Assembly (NCBI RefSeq): GCF_021155765.1
Contig: NC_060108.1
Span: 21,725,025 to 21,789,024 of the forward strand
Direction of reading: 5' to 3'
DNA length: 64,000 nucleotides
From: Diprion similis
Taxonomy: Eukaryota; Arthropoda; Insecta; Hymenoptera; Diprionidae
In this document: positions 31,001-44,159 of the stretch, in pieces
Numbering within the stretch: position 1 is the stretch's first letter
Layout: the number at the start of each line of letters is the position of its first letter
Notes under the pieces: generated by a model
Seen by the model: the letters and a program-made list of their open reading frames with translations, nothing else
The model's database searches: none
Told to the model about the DNA's origin: nothing
Made by a program: the position numbers and the translations under genes

Positions 31001-34000
31001 TTCTGTGCTTCCCCTGTCTGAAGTCTCTAAGCTTTTGTATAACTAATATATACTAAAGTTTTTCAGTTCAATTGTAAGGTCCGTATAATGCAACGCCGCC
31101 AATTCAGCTGCACTTGTAACTACCGAGTGTTAATGCCCCCTGGGTTATACCCCGTATTTCTGGCACGAACTGTTTGTTTGCCTGCGTGAGTAATGATGCC
31201 ATCCCGACTTAGCATATATCATTTATTTATCTTAGTTACTAATCCGATATTCGCTCGTTGGATAACCCCGCTGGGAGCGTAACTGTACATTTATTGAATA
31301 CCTATATTACTCCGAGCATATTGACCCCCAATTGTGAGACGCTATGTAATGAAATCAAGAAATTTCAATTTTTCATAAGGATTTTCTCATTTACTCATTT
31401 ATAATTTATTCACAGAGCGTTGAATAGCTCAGGTCAGCCTCAAATTAAACTTCATTTAACAACTGCAGAAACATGTTTGTAAAATATTTGACAGGGGATT
31501 CATACGGTGTCATAAATTCAAGATGGCCGCCGGTGATACGGGCCACTTGAAAATTTATTTCGGCTTACTGGCCCATTTCAGCCCTCGTCAATGATTGAAA
31601 TCTGTCTAAGGTTGGATAAAATGACAGCAAGAATAGTTTCACCGTAATTCCACCTACGACGGGTGCCTGGGGAGTGAGAATTTGATTACCCAACCGATCA
31701 CGCGTCTTACATATATTTTCACACGCACATTGGCCAGGCCAGACAATTATTTGACAGACGAATTGACATGCTGTCACAAATTCAAAATGGCTACTGTTGA
31801 TACGGGTTGTTTCAAATTTTATTTCGATTCTCTGATCGTTTTTAACTTTAGTAAATTACAGAATCTTATTTGACACAGGACAAAATAATGGCAAGAACAG
31901 ATTCATCGTAACTTAGCATATGACAAGTGACTAGAGAGTGAGAGTTTGATGTCTTAAACAATTATTCGTCTTGCACTTCTTTTTAAACGGGCATTGGGGC
32001 TATTTTTTCGAAGCTGACTTCTATTTTGGTGCCTCGCATTGTCTGATTAATCGTTACTTGATACCTTGCCACACCTTGGGCAGATTTGTACCACGCTTTA
32101 GTCTACACCACGGGGGGCGGAGGGGGGGAACTATACAGGAACATTCGAGACGCCCACTCTATACTTAGCCAGGCAGCTGCCGCTAATCGAATCAAACGTA
32201 AATAAACTCTCTCAGAATCGAGAGAGAAAGAGGGGCTCAGGGAAGCTGGAGGGGAGGCGAAGGAGGAAAGGGGTGCAAAACTGAAAACCGCACAGTCGTA
32301 TCTCTTTTGCCTCGAATCCAATGAATATTCGATTCTTTCGTGAATATGTACCGATAACTCGAAACAAGAGGAAAAGTTTGGGTGAAAAATTAATTTGTAA
32401 GACATACGTATATTCCGTTGGTGGGGTAAATCATCAGAATTTTTATTAATTTTCAATATCACCTTTTCCAATTTGCAAACAGAAATAATATGCACTGAAG
32501 ATTCTATGATACGAAATAATGAAATTAATTTCAGTCAGGAGCATTCAAAGAAATAAACTAAATGGAAAAACGAGGGGCTAATTTAGTGCGCTTCTTTTTC
32601 CTTTCGTAAAAAAATCGTGAAACCTAATAACGTCAACGAATACAGAATTTCATAATCGAATGACTAAGAAAAAACTTGCTGCAGATAGGCATCTACTGCA
32701 GAAGCTGTTTCGTCTGTTATTCGATGTTTGTATTTTTTTTTTTTCATCTTTATAAATAGACGGATATATACTGCGAGGATTGGATCTCGCGAACTACGTT
32801 TAAGCATTTCAAAGACTTCACCGTTCACGCATCTATTTTTTGAGATCGTAGTTCATCGTTCTTTGTAGGTCTGTTTATATCACGTCAATTAGACATTGTT
32901 TGGACGTTTTTGTTCGCGAAATTATGACCAAAACTTGGTGCTGTACTAGGAAAATTATTTTTGTTAAACATAATAATTTAAAATAAATTAAAGGATGGAA
33001 CAGAAACGACGAGAACGATTTTATTCTACTTATACGCAAATCACCAAGCGGCCTAAACTTGGCGTTAAGCATTGCCCGGGTACTAAAACGTTCTAATTAT
33101 AAATTATGTGTACGCATACGGATACACGTAAGGTAGGGTGCCCTGCACTTGGCGCTTAAGACTCGCTCCGAGACTCATGAGGGTTAAAAGCCTTAAACTG
33201 TTTGTTATAAATATATCCACATGTAGTTTAGGTCTGAAATTTGGCACTCGGAAACCATCGTAGGTGGGAGAATCGCTGGACACTTATTACTCAATACATT
33301 GCAGCTGTTGCCCAGATTTCGTGAATTATGTTTCGAAAATTGGTGTAGCGCTTACCGAAGCTGTGAAATTTATTTTTCGCAGAAACCTAAATCGTTTTGT
33401 CGTAACTATCGTGAAGGTGAAAAAAATAACGGGAATTCTGAGAACCGAGTAATTGGAACACTTTTTTGTAGTCTTCTGAAGATCGTATAATTACCTGCGA
33501 TTTGTTCTGGGGGCAGTTCATCGGCCTAAAAACAATTAAAAATAGGCATTAACCAGGCTTGAATTGTCAAAATTTTTCAACGATTATGTAGGACGTAACG
33601 AGTTTTTGAAGACGGCACAAATTGTAGGAATGATTACAAATGGAATTTATTTATTTGTTTATTTACTATTTTAGCAACAACATCGTACGGATACAGTGCC
33701 AAAAATTTTTACCAAGTGTAAAAAACAACCTGTTGAGCAGTCTCACAGGCAATTTTCAAACGAAAATTATAGACTCAGGCAATAAAGGGTCGCTATTGTA
33801 TCAGTTGTACTTTTTAAAATTCCAGTTTTAACTCAAATCAATATCAATAGCGACAATTCACATTGGGAAATTTAAGCTATGCTATAAAACCACACATAAT
33901 TACACAATTTATGGTTGCGCAATGATAGGTAATTTCAAAACTAAATGGATGGGTATTTTTCAAAATCAAGTTACGCTACGAGACTGAAGGGGTGTCAACG

Positions 34001-35553
34001 ACTCGATGATTGGTCCAACCGAAGAAAGACGGAAGTATTTAAAATTTTACGAAAATTTTGTAAAATTAATTTCAGTTAGGTAAAATTCTATCGAAATCTT
34101 GAAGTCCAATGAATTACAACTTCCGTAATTTTTTGAATCCGTCAACTCCTCGGGTTTGGTTTATCTATAATTAGTATTACAACATGCACAAAAAATTAAA
34201 AGCATCAAACAAGCTGCATACTCAAGCTTGAAAGTCATCATTCTCTCATACTCCGACCAAAACCATATCTGCATGACAGTAAAACTTTTGTAAGTGGTAT
34301 ATTTATCAGAATACACAAAAGTAATGTGCAAACTGATATAAAGGATTACAGAAATTCTGATTTGAATTATTATTCTTTCGTTCGTTTAATCACTGCCAAA
34401 CGACTTGTGAATTCTTGTGAAGTTATATGTTCAAAATATATAAGCTTCACAGCTCAGACGCTCAATTTACAATGTCGCTTCTTGACATGTACACACTTTA
34501 TCCCACCCTAGTTTAACACTTGCATACCATTTTGGACGTCTCACCCTTATTGACGACACACCTCAGCATGAAGCACATGTCATGAGAAATGCATGCGTTT
34601 TTTTTTAGATATATATTGTTAGTGAAACAAATCAAACTTGTGCATTTTCGTGCAATTCATAAACATCATGACACTCGAAAGGAGAAGTGCAGATATGAAA
34701 AGTGTCGTGAAATTAATTTCTTCAAATTATAACAAGAGAAAAAGGCCTGATTGTTTTCACCGAATTAAAGTCGTGATAAATTTCTGTTGTATGGTATTAC
34801 TGTACTGAGGTTATACATACATTGGAGTGTTTTCGAATTTTTACTTTTTATCAATTGACACTTCTCAATAGCTCATATAATACGATAAAAATAAACGTAT
34901 AATTTAAATATAATTTTAATACGTGGTACAGTCTAGACTAATTGGAATGAGGATGTACTGTACCAGTATTTTTTATAAATGGATAGGCAGGAGCCAAGGA
35001 GCAAATATCTCAGGATGAGCGGTGACGAGCGCCAGAGGAACGTGAAGAAGACGCGATAGATTAAAAAAAGGAGATTGAGATTCAAAAAAGTGAAAAATCA
35101 CTCACGTGTGTGTAAAAAATATGGGAAAAATTTTAGCGAAAGTCATTTCATGTTTGAAAAATAGCGAGAGCATAATTTTATTTTTAAATCGTCTCATAAA
35201 TAAGTAAAAATAATGTCAATTGCAGTGTTGTTAAAATATCAACGTAACCAATGTGGCTGTAATACGGATAAAAAAAAGCAAACAATAAAAAAAACAAAAA
35301 AAAAAAAAACAATAAGTATATAAATGATGTAAGATAATATAGAGAATACGCAAGTAAGAAAACATCAAGTAAATGCGTGTTGCACATTCCACGTGAGTAT
35401 ATATATATATACAATATATAGTAGTAATAAAAAATGAAAATAAAATTAACTATAAAATAAAAATGTGTTATAAAATAATATTGAAAAAAATGTAGGTATT
35501 TTGGTTTACCGCAGGGGGGGCCGACTTACAATATCTTCAATTGAACATACCAT
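26307..35553 (-). CDS. TpnC: Muscle troponin C
   Basis: Six coding exons on the minus strand give 152 aa: 35551-35553 (ATG only), 33495-33525, 30560-30703, 29145-29264, 27001-27132 and 26307-26335. It reads [17 protein letters not shown] at the start and ends EFMEMMTGE. Four EF-hands are visible. Loop I ([12 protein letters not shown]) and loop III ([12 protein letters not shown]) lack the acidic residue at position 12. Loop II ([12 protein letters not shown]) and loop IV ([12 protein letters not shown]) are complete. Two working sites, II and IV, is the arthropod troponin C pattern. The protein is the calcium sensor of the thin filament and acts with troponin I and T. The start is fixed by CCACCATG directly followed by the donor GTATGT. 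Introns are long, with one over 2.7 kb. Confidence 0.96.
28034..28082 (+). repeat. Long A tract in a troponin C intron
   Basis: About 49 consecutive A residues in the intron between exons 4 and 5, after AAATGAAAC. The length suggests the tail of a retroposed transcript on the plus strand, but I do not recognise the sequence before it. On the minus strand it is a T tract in the troponin C pre-mRNA. Confidence 0.7.
31488..32010. repeat. Diverged 263-bp tandem duplication in a troponin C intron
   Basis: Two head-to-tail copies begin with TTGACAG at 31488 and 31751. Shared blocks include ATTCAAGATGG/ATTCAAAATGG, GATACGGG and GGCAAGAA/AGCAAGAA-type segments in the same order. They are clearly diverged and carry no coding signal. 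Confidence 0.6.
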
Positions 35554-38500
35554 GGTGGCGGTAAATTATTACAGAGAGATACACTGAGATCGTATGAGAG
35601 AACAAACTGTCGCTGCGGTTCTTCCTGTTCAATGACGGAACTAAACTGCCTCCGGATGTTCAACTGAAGAAGCTCGAGAAAGAACTCGGGGTAATATCCC
35701 TGCGAGGGGCTGGTGTATAGCGGTTGCGCGTTCTGCATCCGAGCAGCATCAGCTGCTGCAACATTTTCCCTACCCCCCTTCCGTTAGTCCGTCCCTCGGT
35801 CGGCCAATGGAAGAGTTCTTGGAAACGGTAGCAACGCAACCAGCGCTACCAGGAGAACCCATGATATGTCCGTCTGGGATCGCGCAAGCGCTCCTTTCGC
35901 TCTCGGGCGTAAATCCAAAATGCGAACACCAGGGGAAAGCCACCCGGGGGAAATACGACCAGACGGCGATCTCTCGGCTTTCCCCCCCGTTTCACCTTAC
36001 TGCGCTATTCCTTCACCTCCACCTCCACCTCCACCTCCACCTCCATACCGATAAAGCTCGCTTCGCCCCCGGCCGGGGCCTCCGTCTCGGTTGGCCTAAC
36101 TTTCTGGCTTCGTCTCGCGTTGCCTACAATTTATTATACCGTTCGAAACCAACTAGGAGGATCGACGGCGTACGATGGATTGCGGATTCGTGTATTGGCA
36201 CGATTTAATCGACTTTGGTTGCGTTTGGTAAGGGAAAGAAAAAGACGAAGAAAATAAACAAATGGGATTCACCGTTCGTCTGAAATTTTACGAAACCGCA
36301 AAAGTCTTGTCTTCATTTCATTGAATAGCTTACAAATTCTCGAGTCGATTTTCGGAAACTTCACGACAATTATCTTTTTTTTTCTTCTATATTTTTAGCG
36401 GAAATGAGACGAATTGCAGTCCTGTTCGAAAATTCCGCAATAAGGAACTTATCTTAAACTTCCGCAATCTTTACTTTATCAAACTCAAGTGTAGACTGAA
36501 ATGTTTTGATAAAAACTGATGTGAATATACAGTTTATAATGCGATTATGAGTGTGGAAACAGTTTTTTTTTTCAGGAACGGGGAGTATTGCTATTCGTTG
36601 TTCAGTTGACCCCATGATCGATTAATTGATTATACGACGTGCGTGTATACGTGTATACGTGTGATAAAAATTAACTTCGGGAAATGTATGCATGGCAATT
36701 CGAGTGGTAATTTCTGTAGCGTAGGCAGTTGCAGAGGAAACATAGAAGCTATGGTCTGTTTCGTTTCTTATGGGTCGTTTTTCCTGCTCTAGCAAAGCGT
36801 ATAAGCTTCGATTTATCACCTCGGAAGAGGAATGGGAACAACGGTTAGGGACCAAGCAGAAAATTTAAATATTTGGAACGAAAATAGAGGGGAAAATTTT
36901 CATCCAACAGATTACTTCACGGAAATGGAAGACGAAAATGAGACGTTAAAAATCTTCCCGCCGTTAGTATATTTTACCAACGTTGAAAAAGAGGAAAAAA
37001 AAAAGAATTAGAAAAAAGTCCAGTGTTTATAGCCACGCAGACTTCTTGTATATGCGAATAATCAATCTACGACACGTCGGCATTCGCTTTTCAAATTTAG
37101 AGCATAAAAGAGTCGTCGCATACGGGGTTAGAGTTTAAATCAAAATCATTATTTTCAGACGAAGTTTGATTACTGCCAAGCGACATATTTGCTGTATATA
37201 CGATCATTGTAATAGCCACTGGCTGAGTGCAATCGCAATCCTAATGTCTTCAGAAATCAGACTTAAGCTCGGTAGTTGTTATGATTTAGGACACCGGTAA
37301 TGTACGTTTGACTGAACTTTGGCTTCGTACGTATAGAATATTGTTATTGCAACTTTTCAGCTGTTCGAGCAAGTACCATTATCCTTGCGTATTTACGAAG
37401 TTAGCCAATTCGCGTACGACACGTGCGTGTTTGTCATATTTTACACTTATCCCTGCATATATGTTCTTCGGATTGCGTAAATAAGGTTGACGCTTTGCGC
37501 TAAGATTAAAATACGTCTCCAATTTTTAAAGGAGCATAAAAAATCGTGACGTGTGCATTGAATGAGGTGTATTTATTCCGCGACGAACGTGTATTTATAA
37601 GCTTTGCTGATCTTGTTAGAAAAATACAGGAAAGTCTTAACGAGCTCGAAAGTGCTGTTGATAAAATAGGACGGAACAAACGTTTGCTCAGTTTTGATTG
37701 TGTCTAGACGGTTATTCGGCTGCTCTGATTTCAAGACTATAGACATCATGATGCTTTTTTCTGTGAAAAACTTCGCAAGATAGTTTTGTAATATTGGGTA
37801 TAGCTCTACGACGGAAAGCTTTACCACTATCTATGAATAAACTAATAAAACGATTGACGGTCTTGCGCATAAAATGAGAAACTGCGAGCCTTCAACGTCA
37901 CCACTTAAATGTCGTTCGTGCATTTCAGGACTTGGAGTAACGGGTTGGATTCTATCCAAATTTCAGTCCTTTCAGTCGATCTGTTTAAACGATCAACGAT
38001 GATAACCACGTACTGTTACCTGTACGCAATACTCTCCGAATTTATCATCACACATATATTGCAAATAGCCGTATCATTAAATCAAAGCTAACAAGTGAGT
38101 TGAGTTGTGACAAACCATGAACGCTACGGTCATACTTGCATTTTATATTATTAGATTCTTCTGGAGCCGAAATACGGTAAGCAAGTTATGAAGAAACTTT
38201 CGTAAACGTAAACTGTGTCTTTGCCAAAATTGCCGAGTTTTTTGAATTTTGTTCTACGTTAAGTTTTCACTCTCATTTTCATGTCTTTCGCAGACCAAAA
38301 GCATGACTCCTAAGTAAGAAATACCCAGCTTGAATAATCGTTTTTACAATGATTTCATCTCTGAATGATTTGAGCTGCATTTGAATTCAGGGAAGGAACC
38401 AACTGTGAGGTAAAACCTGCGATTCTTGGACAGTAAAAAGCACAATATTCCTTTTGTCTGTAAATATTAGGTAAGGAAATACGCATTCAAATTTCATAAA

Positions 38501-40534
38501 ACAGTTTCAAAATGCTCGTTGTACTTCCTCGCAGCCACTCATTTGTCACCATTTGTTGTCACTCAACACTTGTTGCTCAAGTCTTCTGACTTTCCAAGAG
38601 ACTTGGAAGCGGTGCAATGCGTCGCGTTACGGTCAGTTTGCTAATCATTTTGTACATTTCTGAGTCAACTATACAGGAAAATATTCATGTTCCAGGAAAA
38701 CAATTTATTTATACATGTCTTATTGCGGAATATAATGATAACTTTTGGATACGAGCTCGAGATGGAAAACAGAAATCAACACTGCAGCAGTCTTGAGATA
38801 TAAAATATTAAATCTTTTTCTCCACACATTGTATAAATATCTGTACAATAACACATTTGTTCAGTTGGTAATGACTATGAAGTGACGAAGTTATCCGCCG
38901 TAGAAACGCCGCAGCGTTATTTTGATAACTTCGTAAAACATGATGTGCTCAATACTCACTTTGATGTCATCAATGAATCAAACACAGATATTTTCGGATT
39001 TATTTAGCTTATTCATTACGATTGAAAGCTGAAATTCAACTCGATAAGTGAACAATTTGTCAAGATTAGCAAGAGAAGGAGGAGAGAATCATTTGTCGTG
39101 AATAACAAGTGTTTTGACGTCTAGTTAAATTATATTGGTGGGACTAAAAACTCATATGGTGAAGTTTAGTCTATAATAGTAACGCCGATTCCTGTGCATT
39201 CTAGCATCTGTCTAGTCACGTCTCACAATCAGGGCTGGAAATGTGCCAATACGTGTCACTGTGCTACCAAAAGTCAAGTTTTGCCCGATATATATAGGTG
39301 TATATAAGTATATACATTATATATGTATATTGAATTGGAAACAGCATATTACACGTGTTTACAATGCGAGTATAATTGCTCAGTGTGAAAAACTAGAGGA
39401 CTTTTCATTTGATACCGAATGATGAAAGATCAGTTTAGTTGCGCGATGGAAAATTGATTAATGATATCGAGGTAATAGTGTAGATTATTATATACGATAC
39501 TTGCATCTATCATTCTCAGCTGTAACGGATTGATCGTATGTGAAAATAGAACTTCAAGTATAAGTCGATGGAAATTCATCAACGTCAGACCCAACGTGAT
39601 AACAACATCGATTGGTGTTGCCACTTTGTAACCAACGCAGCCGATTCCTAACTGAAAATTGAAATCCTGACATTCAAACCAATGTCGAATCATTCTGTTG
39701 ACTTTGTACGATGTATTTTCGTATGGAAACAATTACGGATCACGGATTCGGTTTACAACTGAAAACAGAACCGCGTTATATCCTTTGAAACGTTATAAAC
39801 ACCGAGGCTGGCGCGATGCCATTGCTCTGAATTGCGTGCTGCTCCGAATCGTGAAAAACGTGTTATAAGTACACGTCTACCCTATACCTGCTTGTATAAG
39901 CCTTGAGGTAAATTGACGCAAGTCAGCAAGTCACGAATTGAAACAAGCTCAGAGTTGATATTACAGTTACCGTTTAATTAGGACGTTGAGATTTTGCGGA
40001 TATCGCTTTCGTTATGCAATGATAAAATTAGCAAAAATAACAAGCAAAGCACGAGTTCCAAGTGCTTTTGGTTGTGACTAATTTTTTGGACTCTGTTGTT
40101 AGATTTCATTTAAAACGTTGTCTCTTCATCTTTAATGTGTAAGTAGATTGATCTCATTGATATATGGTTCAACTTTTTGATAGCTTTCTCATTTAAATGA
40201 ACTTATATATATATTTCAGAGGGATAGGAAAAATTGACTTAATCTATACAAAATTCGCTACAGAAGTCGTCGAAGCTAGGAAATCTTGTACTTCAACTTT
40301 AATTTAAGTACAGTGAAGTTGTCTTCAAATCACAGTTGATTGGAACAAAAATGAAATCAGTAAGTCTTCGAAGGCCGTAGACGAGTTACGTATTGCTACG
40401 TAACCTTGTACAAAGTGAATTTCACTTTTTTAGACCCCGAAATAACCGCATCGTGGTATCAAAGCGGTTATCACCTGAATTAACGGAAGTATCCAAGGTA
40501 TCTGATAAGATTTACATATCCGTCATGATAATTA
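35554..40534. other. Gene-poor region upstream of troponin C
   Basis: About 5 kb. The first few hundred bases are the troponin C 5' leader and promoter and are GC-richer (35560-36200). The remainder is AT-rich with no gene I can support. A 100-codon minus-strand frame at 39430-39732 with hydrophobic stretches is the only longer open frame and is discussed as a weak finding. Confidence 0.4.
36014..36045 (+). repeat. (CACCTC)n microsatellite upstream of troponin C
   Basis: Five tandem CACCTC units, about 460 bp upstream of the troponin C start codon. Confidence 0.8.
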
Positions 40535-40549
40535 GTGGACAGACACGTA

Positions 40550-40955
40550 GAAATCACGCTTTCCGGTTGTATTTTCACGGTCATTTCGTCGACGTTGAAT
40601 TTTATTAGACGGTGTTTTTGGTTAAAATACGACGAAATCATTGTCGAAGTCGGACATTTTCCCTGCTACCAAGTCGATCAATCCCTATTCGGTGGCCTGA
40701 AAGATCGCATTAGCGAACCGGCCGTATTAAAAACCACAGTTCACAGTTTGTGCACTTTGAAGTTGTTAATATTTTTCTGTAGGATTTCAGAGTCTGTTTT
40801 GAATGAGAAAACTGTTCAAGAGGTTCTGCTAAATGCATCTCTGAAATGCCTAAGTCGAATGTTGGAAAATGCACCTCCTTGTATAATACTGAAGGCTCAG
40901 CCCTCACTACAAAAGCAATATCAATGTTGCTGTTCACAGGGCGGAGTAAAGACAT
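40550..40955 (-). pseudogene. Two-exon relic of an acyl-CoA ligase
   Basis: The minus strand still resembles the last two exons of the neighbouring ligase genes. A segment near 40850-40950 matches the AFVVRAE-S region before the penultimate donor. A segment at 40560-40700 matches the final exon (DLVA...KMSDFD, then AAAACACCGTCTAATAAAAT in place of PKTPS-K). The donor GGTAAATTT has become GGTGCATTT, and several stops and frame shifts are present. Upstream exons are missing. It is a degenerate leftover at the left end of the ligase array. Confidence 0.7.
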
Positions 40956-41305
40956 AAGAGCTCGATATTGTCGAATATCTTTGTAATAATATATTTGTGA
41001 TAGTAATACATTGAAATAAAAATTGAAAGTCTGACTACAGGTTGTTAGTTAGAGGGGGATACTGAAGATGAAGGGGCGAATAATCCCAGCGTTGGTTACT
41101 TATCAACGGCGGTACTATTATTGTACTTGATGTAGATCAAGGTATTCCTGATGTTTATTTCATTTCCACCATTCGTACAAACGTCGCAAACGTCAATATA
41201 CGTAAAAATTTCAGCTTTTATTCAATTTAACATCTTGAGATGTTAAATATTTAATTTCGAATAATCAGCGACGCATAGATAAATAAAATTGCTATTTTGA
41301 TGCTT

Positions 41306-44159
41306 TTACGAAGCTGCCATAGATGTTGCCAAATCACGTAGATATCTGCGTAGAGTTTTGTAGGACTCTGTTTTTGGTAGACTATCGACGAACTTGACTC
41401 CGCCGCGCAGCTGACTAAAGTCACCCATTTCCGTGGCCACTAAGTCAATCAATTGCTGTTCGGTAACCTGGAAAATCGCAAAGATATCGGGTGAAGAGGG
41501 TTTAAGCTGTATTACAATATTACCTCAACCAGTAAGTTTGAATTATTTTTATGAAATCGGATTTTAGTAAATGAAAAATGTGAGATCCAGAGAGGATGAT
41601 GTAGAAATGGTTTTTTATTCTGATCAGTGACTTTCGAACGTATGATCAAAATGTTTGATTGTTACGTCGGAGACTGCGTTGAGGTCTTACTAAGGCCTAA
41701 ATAACCTCAGCCTCTAGCAACCAATGATTGTCACGAAGAAAATTTACCTTTTCATCGGTCACAGAAGACTCTGCTCTGACTACAAAAGCAACAGGATGCT
41801 CATCGTCCAGAGGGTGAGGCAAGCCGATGACCGCAACCTCCTTGACTCCAGGATGAGGCAAAAGCACATCCTCGATGTCAGCTGGAGATATGTGATAACC
41901 TCGATACTTGATCAGTTCCTTCAATCTGTCCACCACAAAAATCTCACCATCCTCGTCATAGTAGCCAAGATCTCCTGAGTGCATCCATCCTTACGGAATG
42001 AATTGAAAAGAGAGATTTTTCGAATTTTAGTGACAGTTTAGAGTTAATCGGTATCCCTTTCACCATTCCATGGATGTCTAGTTGAATACTCACCCTCCTC
42101 GTCCATCGCTTTGGCAGTTGCTTGTGGATTGTTGTAGTAACCGTTCATCATAGTGCTACTCTTCAACCATAGTTCACCTTCTTTATTGGGTCCCTGTACT
42201 TGGCCGGTGGATGGGTCGACTACTTTGAGCTGGCTATCCTCTAACACGTGACCGGATGATCCAAATTTTGAGCCAGGCGATTGACGTATGATCACACCAC
42301 CGACTTCCGTCATACCATAACCAACGGTGATCGTGGCGCTGGGTATCGCCTTGACAAAGGCTTCCCGAACAGCAACTGATACAATCGATCCACTGCTTGT
42401 AACATTTTTGAGGCTGGACAGATCGTATTTGTTGACTGCGTCCGATTTTACCAATCTGTTCATCGTGTAGACGGGCAGGAAAGCTGAGTGTATCTGGGAT
42501 GAGAGGAAACGTGTTATTGTATGCACATCCGCCTCTCCAAAAGCCTACTTTTACAACTATTAATTACTTTAAGTTTCTCGATGAGCGCGCATGCTGTATA
42601 CTCATCGAAGGGTGGTAGCAGAAGTCTAGTTGCATTTGCGCATACAGTAAGAAGCATCGCGAATGTTCCAGTGACCCACGCTGGAGGTGCGACGATGAAA
42701 GATTTATCGGCTTGCAGTACGGGTAGTGCAGGTCGGGCTTGCACCTTCAGCAAAGCTATGTGCGATAGTGCAACACCTTTCGGCAAGCCTGAAGTTCCGG
42801 AAGTGCACAGGATTACGGCAGTATCATGAGAACTTTTGACCGGTGTGCATTTGTAGTTTTCGACCTCTTCGACTTCTTGCTCGGTGATTATTTTTTCAAA
42901 CTCAAAGAACCCGGGAACTCGACCAAAAACTACGATTTTTAGGTCAAGATTAATTTCTTCGGCTGCCGCAGCACAGGTGGCAGCTAATTCTTCGTTGACG
43001 AATGCCATTTTTGGCACATTCGTTTTCATCATATGACAAAAGTCCCCTGGAAAAATAATTTCAGCATCTTTAATGTTAACGGACTGATTAAAAGTATTTT
43101 TCTCAACAAAATTTTGTTCATTCTGTTCATCATACTCTACTGATTTTTTAACATTGATTGAGTTTCTGGCTCTTATGTCACAACAGTCAAAGCGAATGAA
43201 TATATAAATTGGTCGTGATAAAACTTAACTTATATAAATAAATATTTAATCATAATTAACCCGTGATAAACTCAATTGTAAAATGTGCTATTTTTCTAAT
43301 TAAAATAAGTAACCACTACACGGTGTTGTAAGCTACGCGATTGTGAAGACATTTACGTTTGGTCATCCCGACGTATAAGGGGTTGAAGATGGCTCCAACG
43401 TAGAGGGCTGCGAAACACGGCAGCGCGACATCCAGATGTTGGTTGTCACAAACAACAACAACGTCTCCTGGGAGCAAACCGTGAGCCTTCATCCACAGAG
43501 CACATCTCACGCTTCTGTCCCGCATCTGGTCGTAGGTGTATTCTTCGCCAGTAGTACCATCAATCTGAAATATTGTTCCCCAAAATATTACGTCAAGTAT
43601 ATTTCTGACTACTACGAACTTTCGTGAAGGGAGAAACGTGGAGTCAGAAGTTGAAAATGGGTCATTTTGAGTTATCACATATTTACCTGTCCTACTAATT
43701 TTGGACTGTTTTTCAGCCTTGATAGTATGAGTTCCCCGTAACTGTTGTACTCGAAAGGAGGATAAGGAACAACCTTTCCCTTGAGTACATTGTTTTCAAG
43801 AGTGAACCTTGAATCATTCTGAAAATAATATTAGGTGTAACGTTTCTGATCAGTTTGCAAAAATTGGAAATAGCTTGACAAAATTTATAGAACTTTTGAT
43901 GTGTTCTATACGTAGCACGTAAAGTTTTTGATAAGAATACATTAAACGATATATTCGTTTGCTATTACTACTAACGACGTAGAGCTTTAAATCAAGGTAG
44001 CAAGTATTTTTATTACCGCGCACTGAAGTCCGTACATAAAAATTGAGTAAATTCAGCACAGTTGAACGAATGAAAATGAAAAATCACAGTCCAGAAAAGT
44101 GGAAGTCAGGCACTTATCAACCCTTTTACGTATGTGGAGTGTAAGCAATTTCTTACCAT
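41306..44159 (-). CDS. Luciferase-like/4-coumarate-CoA-ligase-like acyl-CoA ligase, gene A
   Basis: Seven coding exons on the minus strand give 541 aa: 44157-44159 (ATG only), 43687-43818, 43357-43564, 42568-43046, 42094-42493, 41748-41989 and 41306-41467. The ANL-superfamily motifs are in order: CTSGTSGLPKG at about residues 195-205, YGMTEVGG at 333-340, GWMHSGDLGYYDEDG then VDRLKELIKYRG at about 408-438, and the C-terminal LPKTESYKTLRR with the catalytic-type Lys525. The family activates carboxylic acids to acyl-adenylates and then to CoA thioesters; beetle luciferase is a specialised member. Substrate cannot be inferred. Usual family members have S-G-K in the C-terminal motif; here it is S-Y-K. 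The protein ends AAS, so there is no SKL-type peroxisomal signal. Confidence 0.92.

Noticed and set aside
35807-36208. 133-codon frame upstream of troponin C
   Set aside because: It runs through a CACCTC microsatellite in a GC-rich leader region, has no recognisable domain and no supporting splice context.
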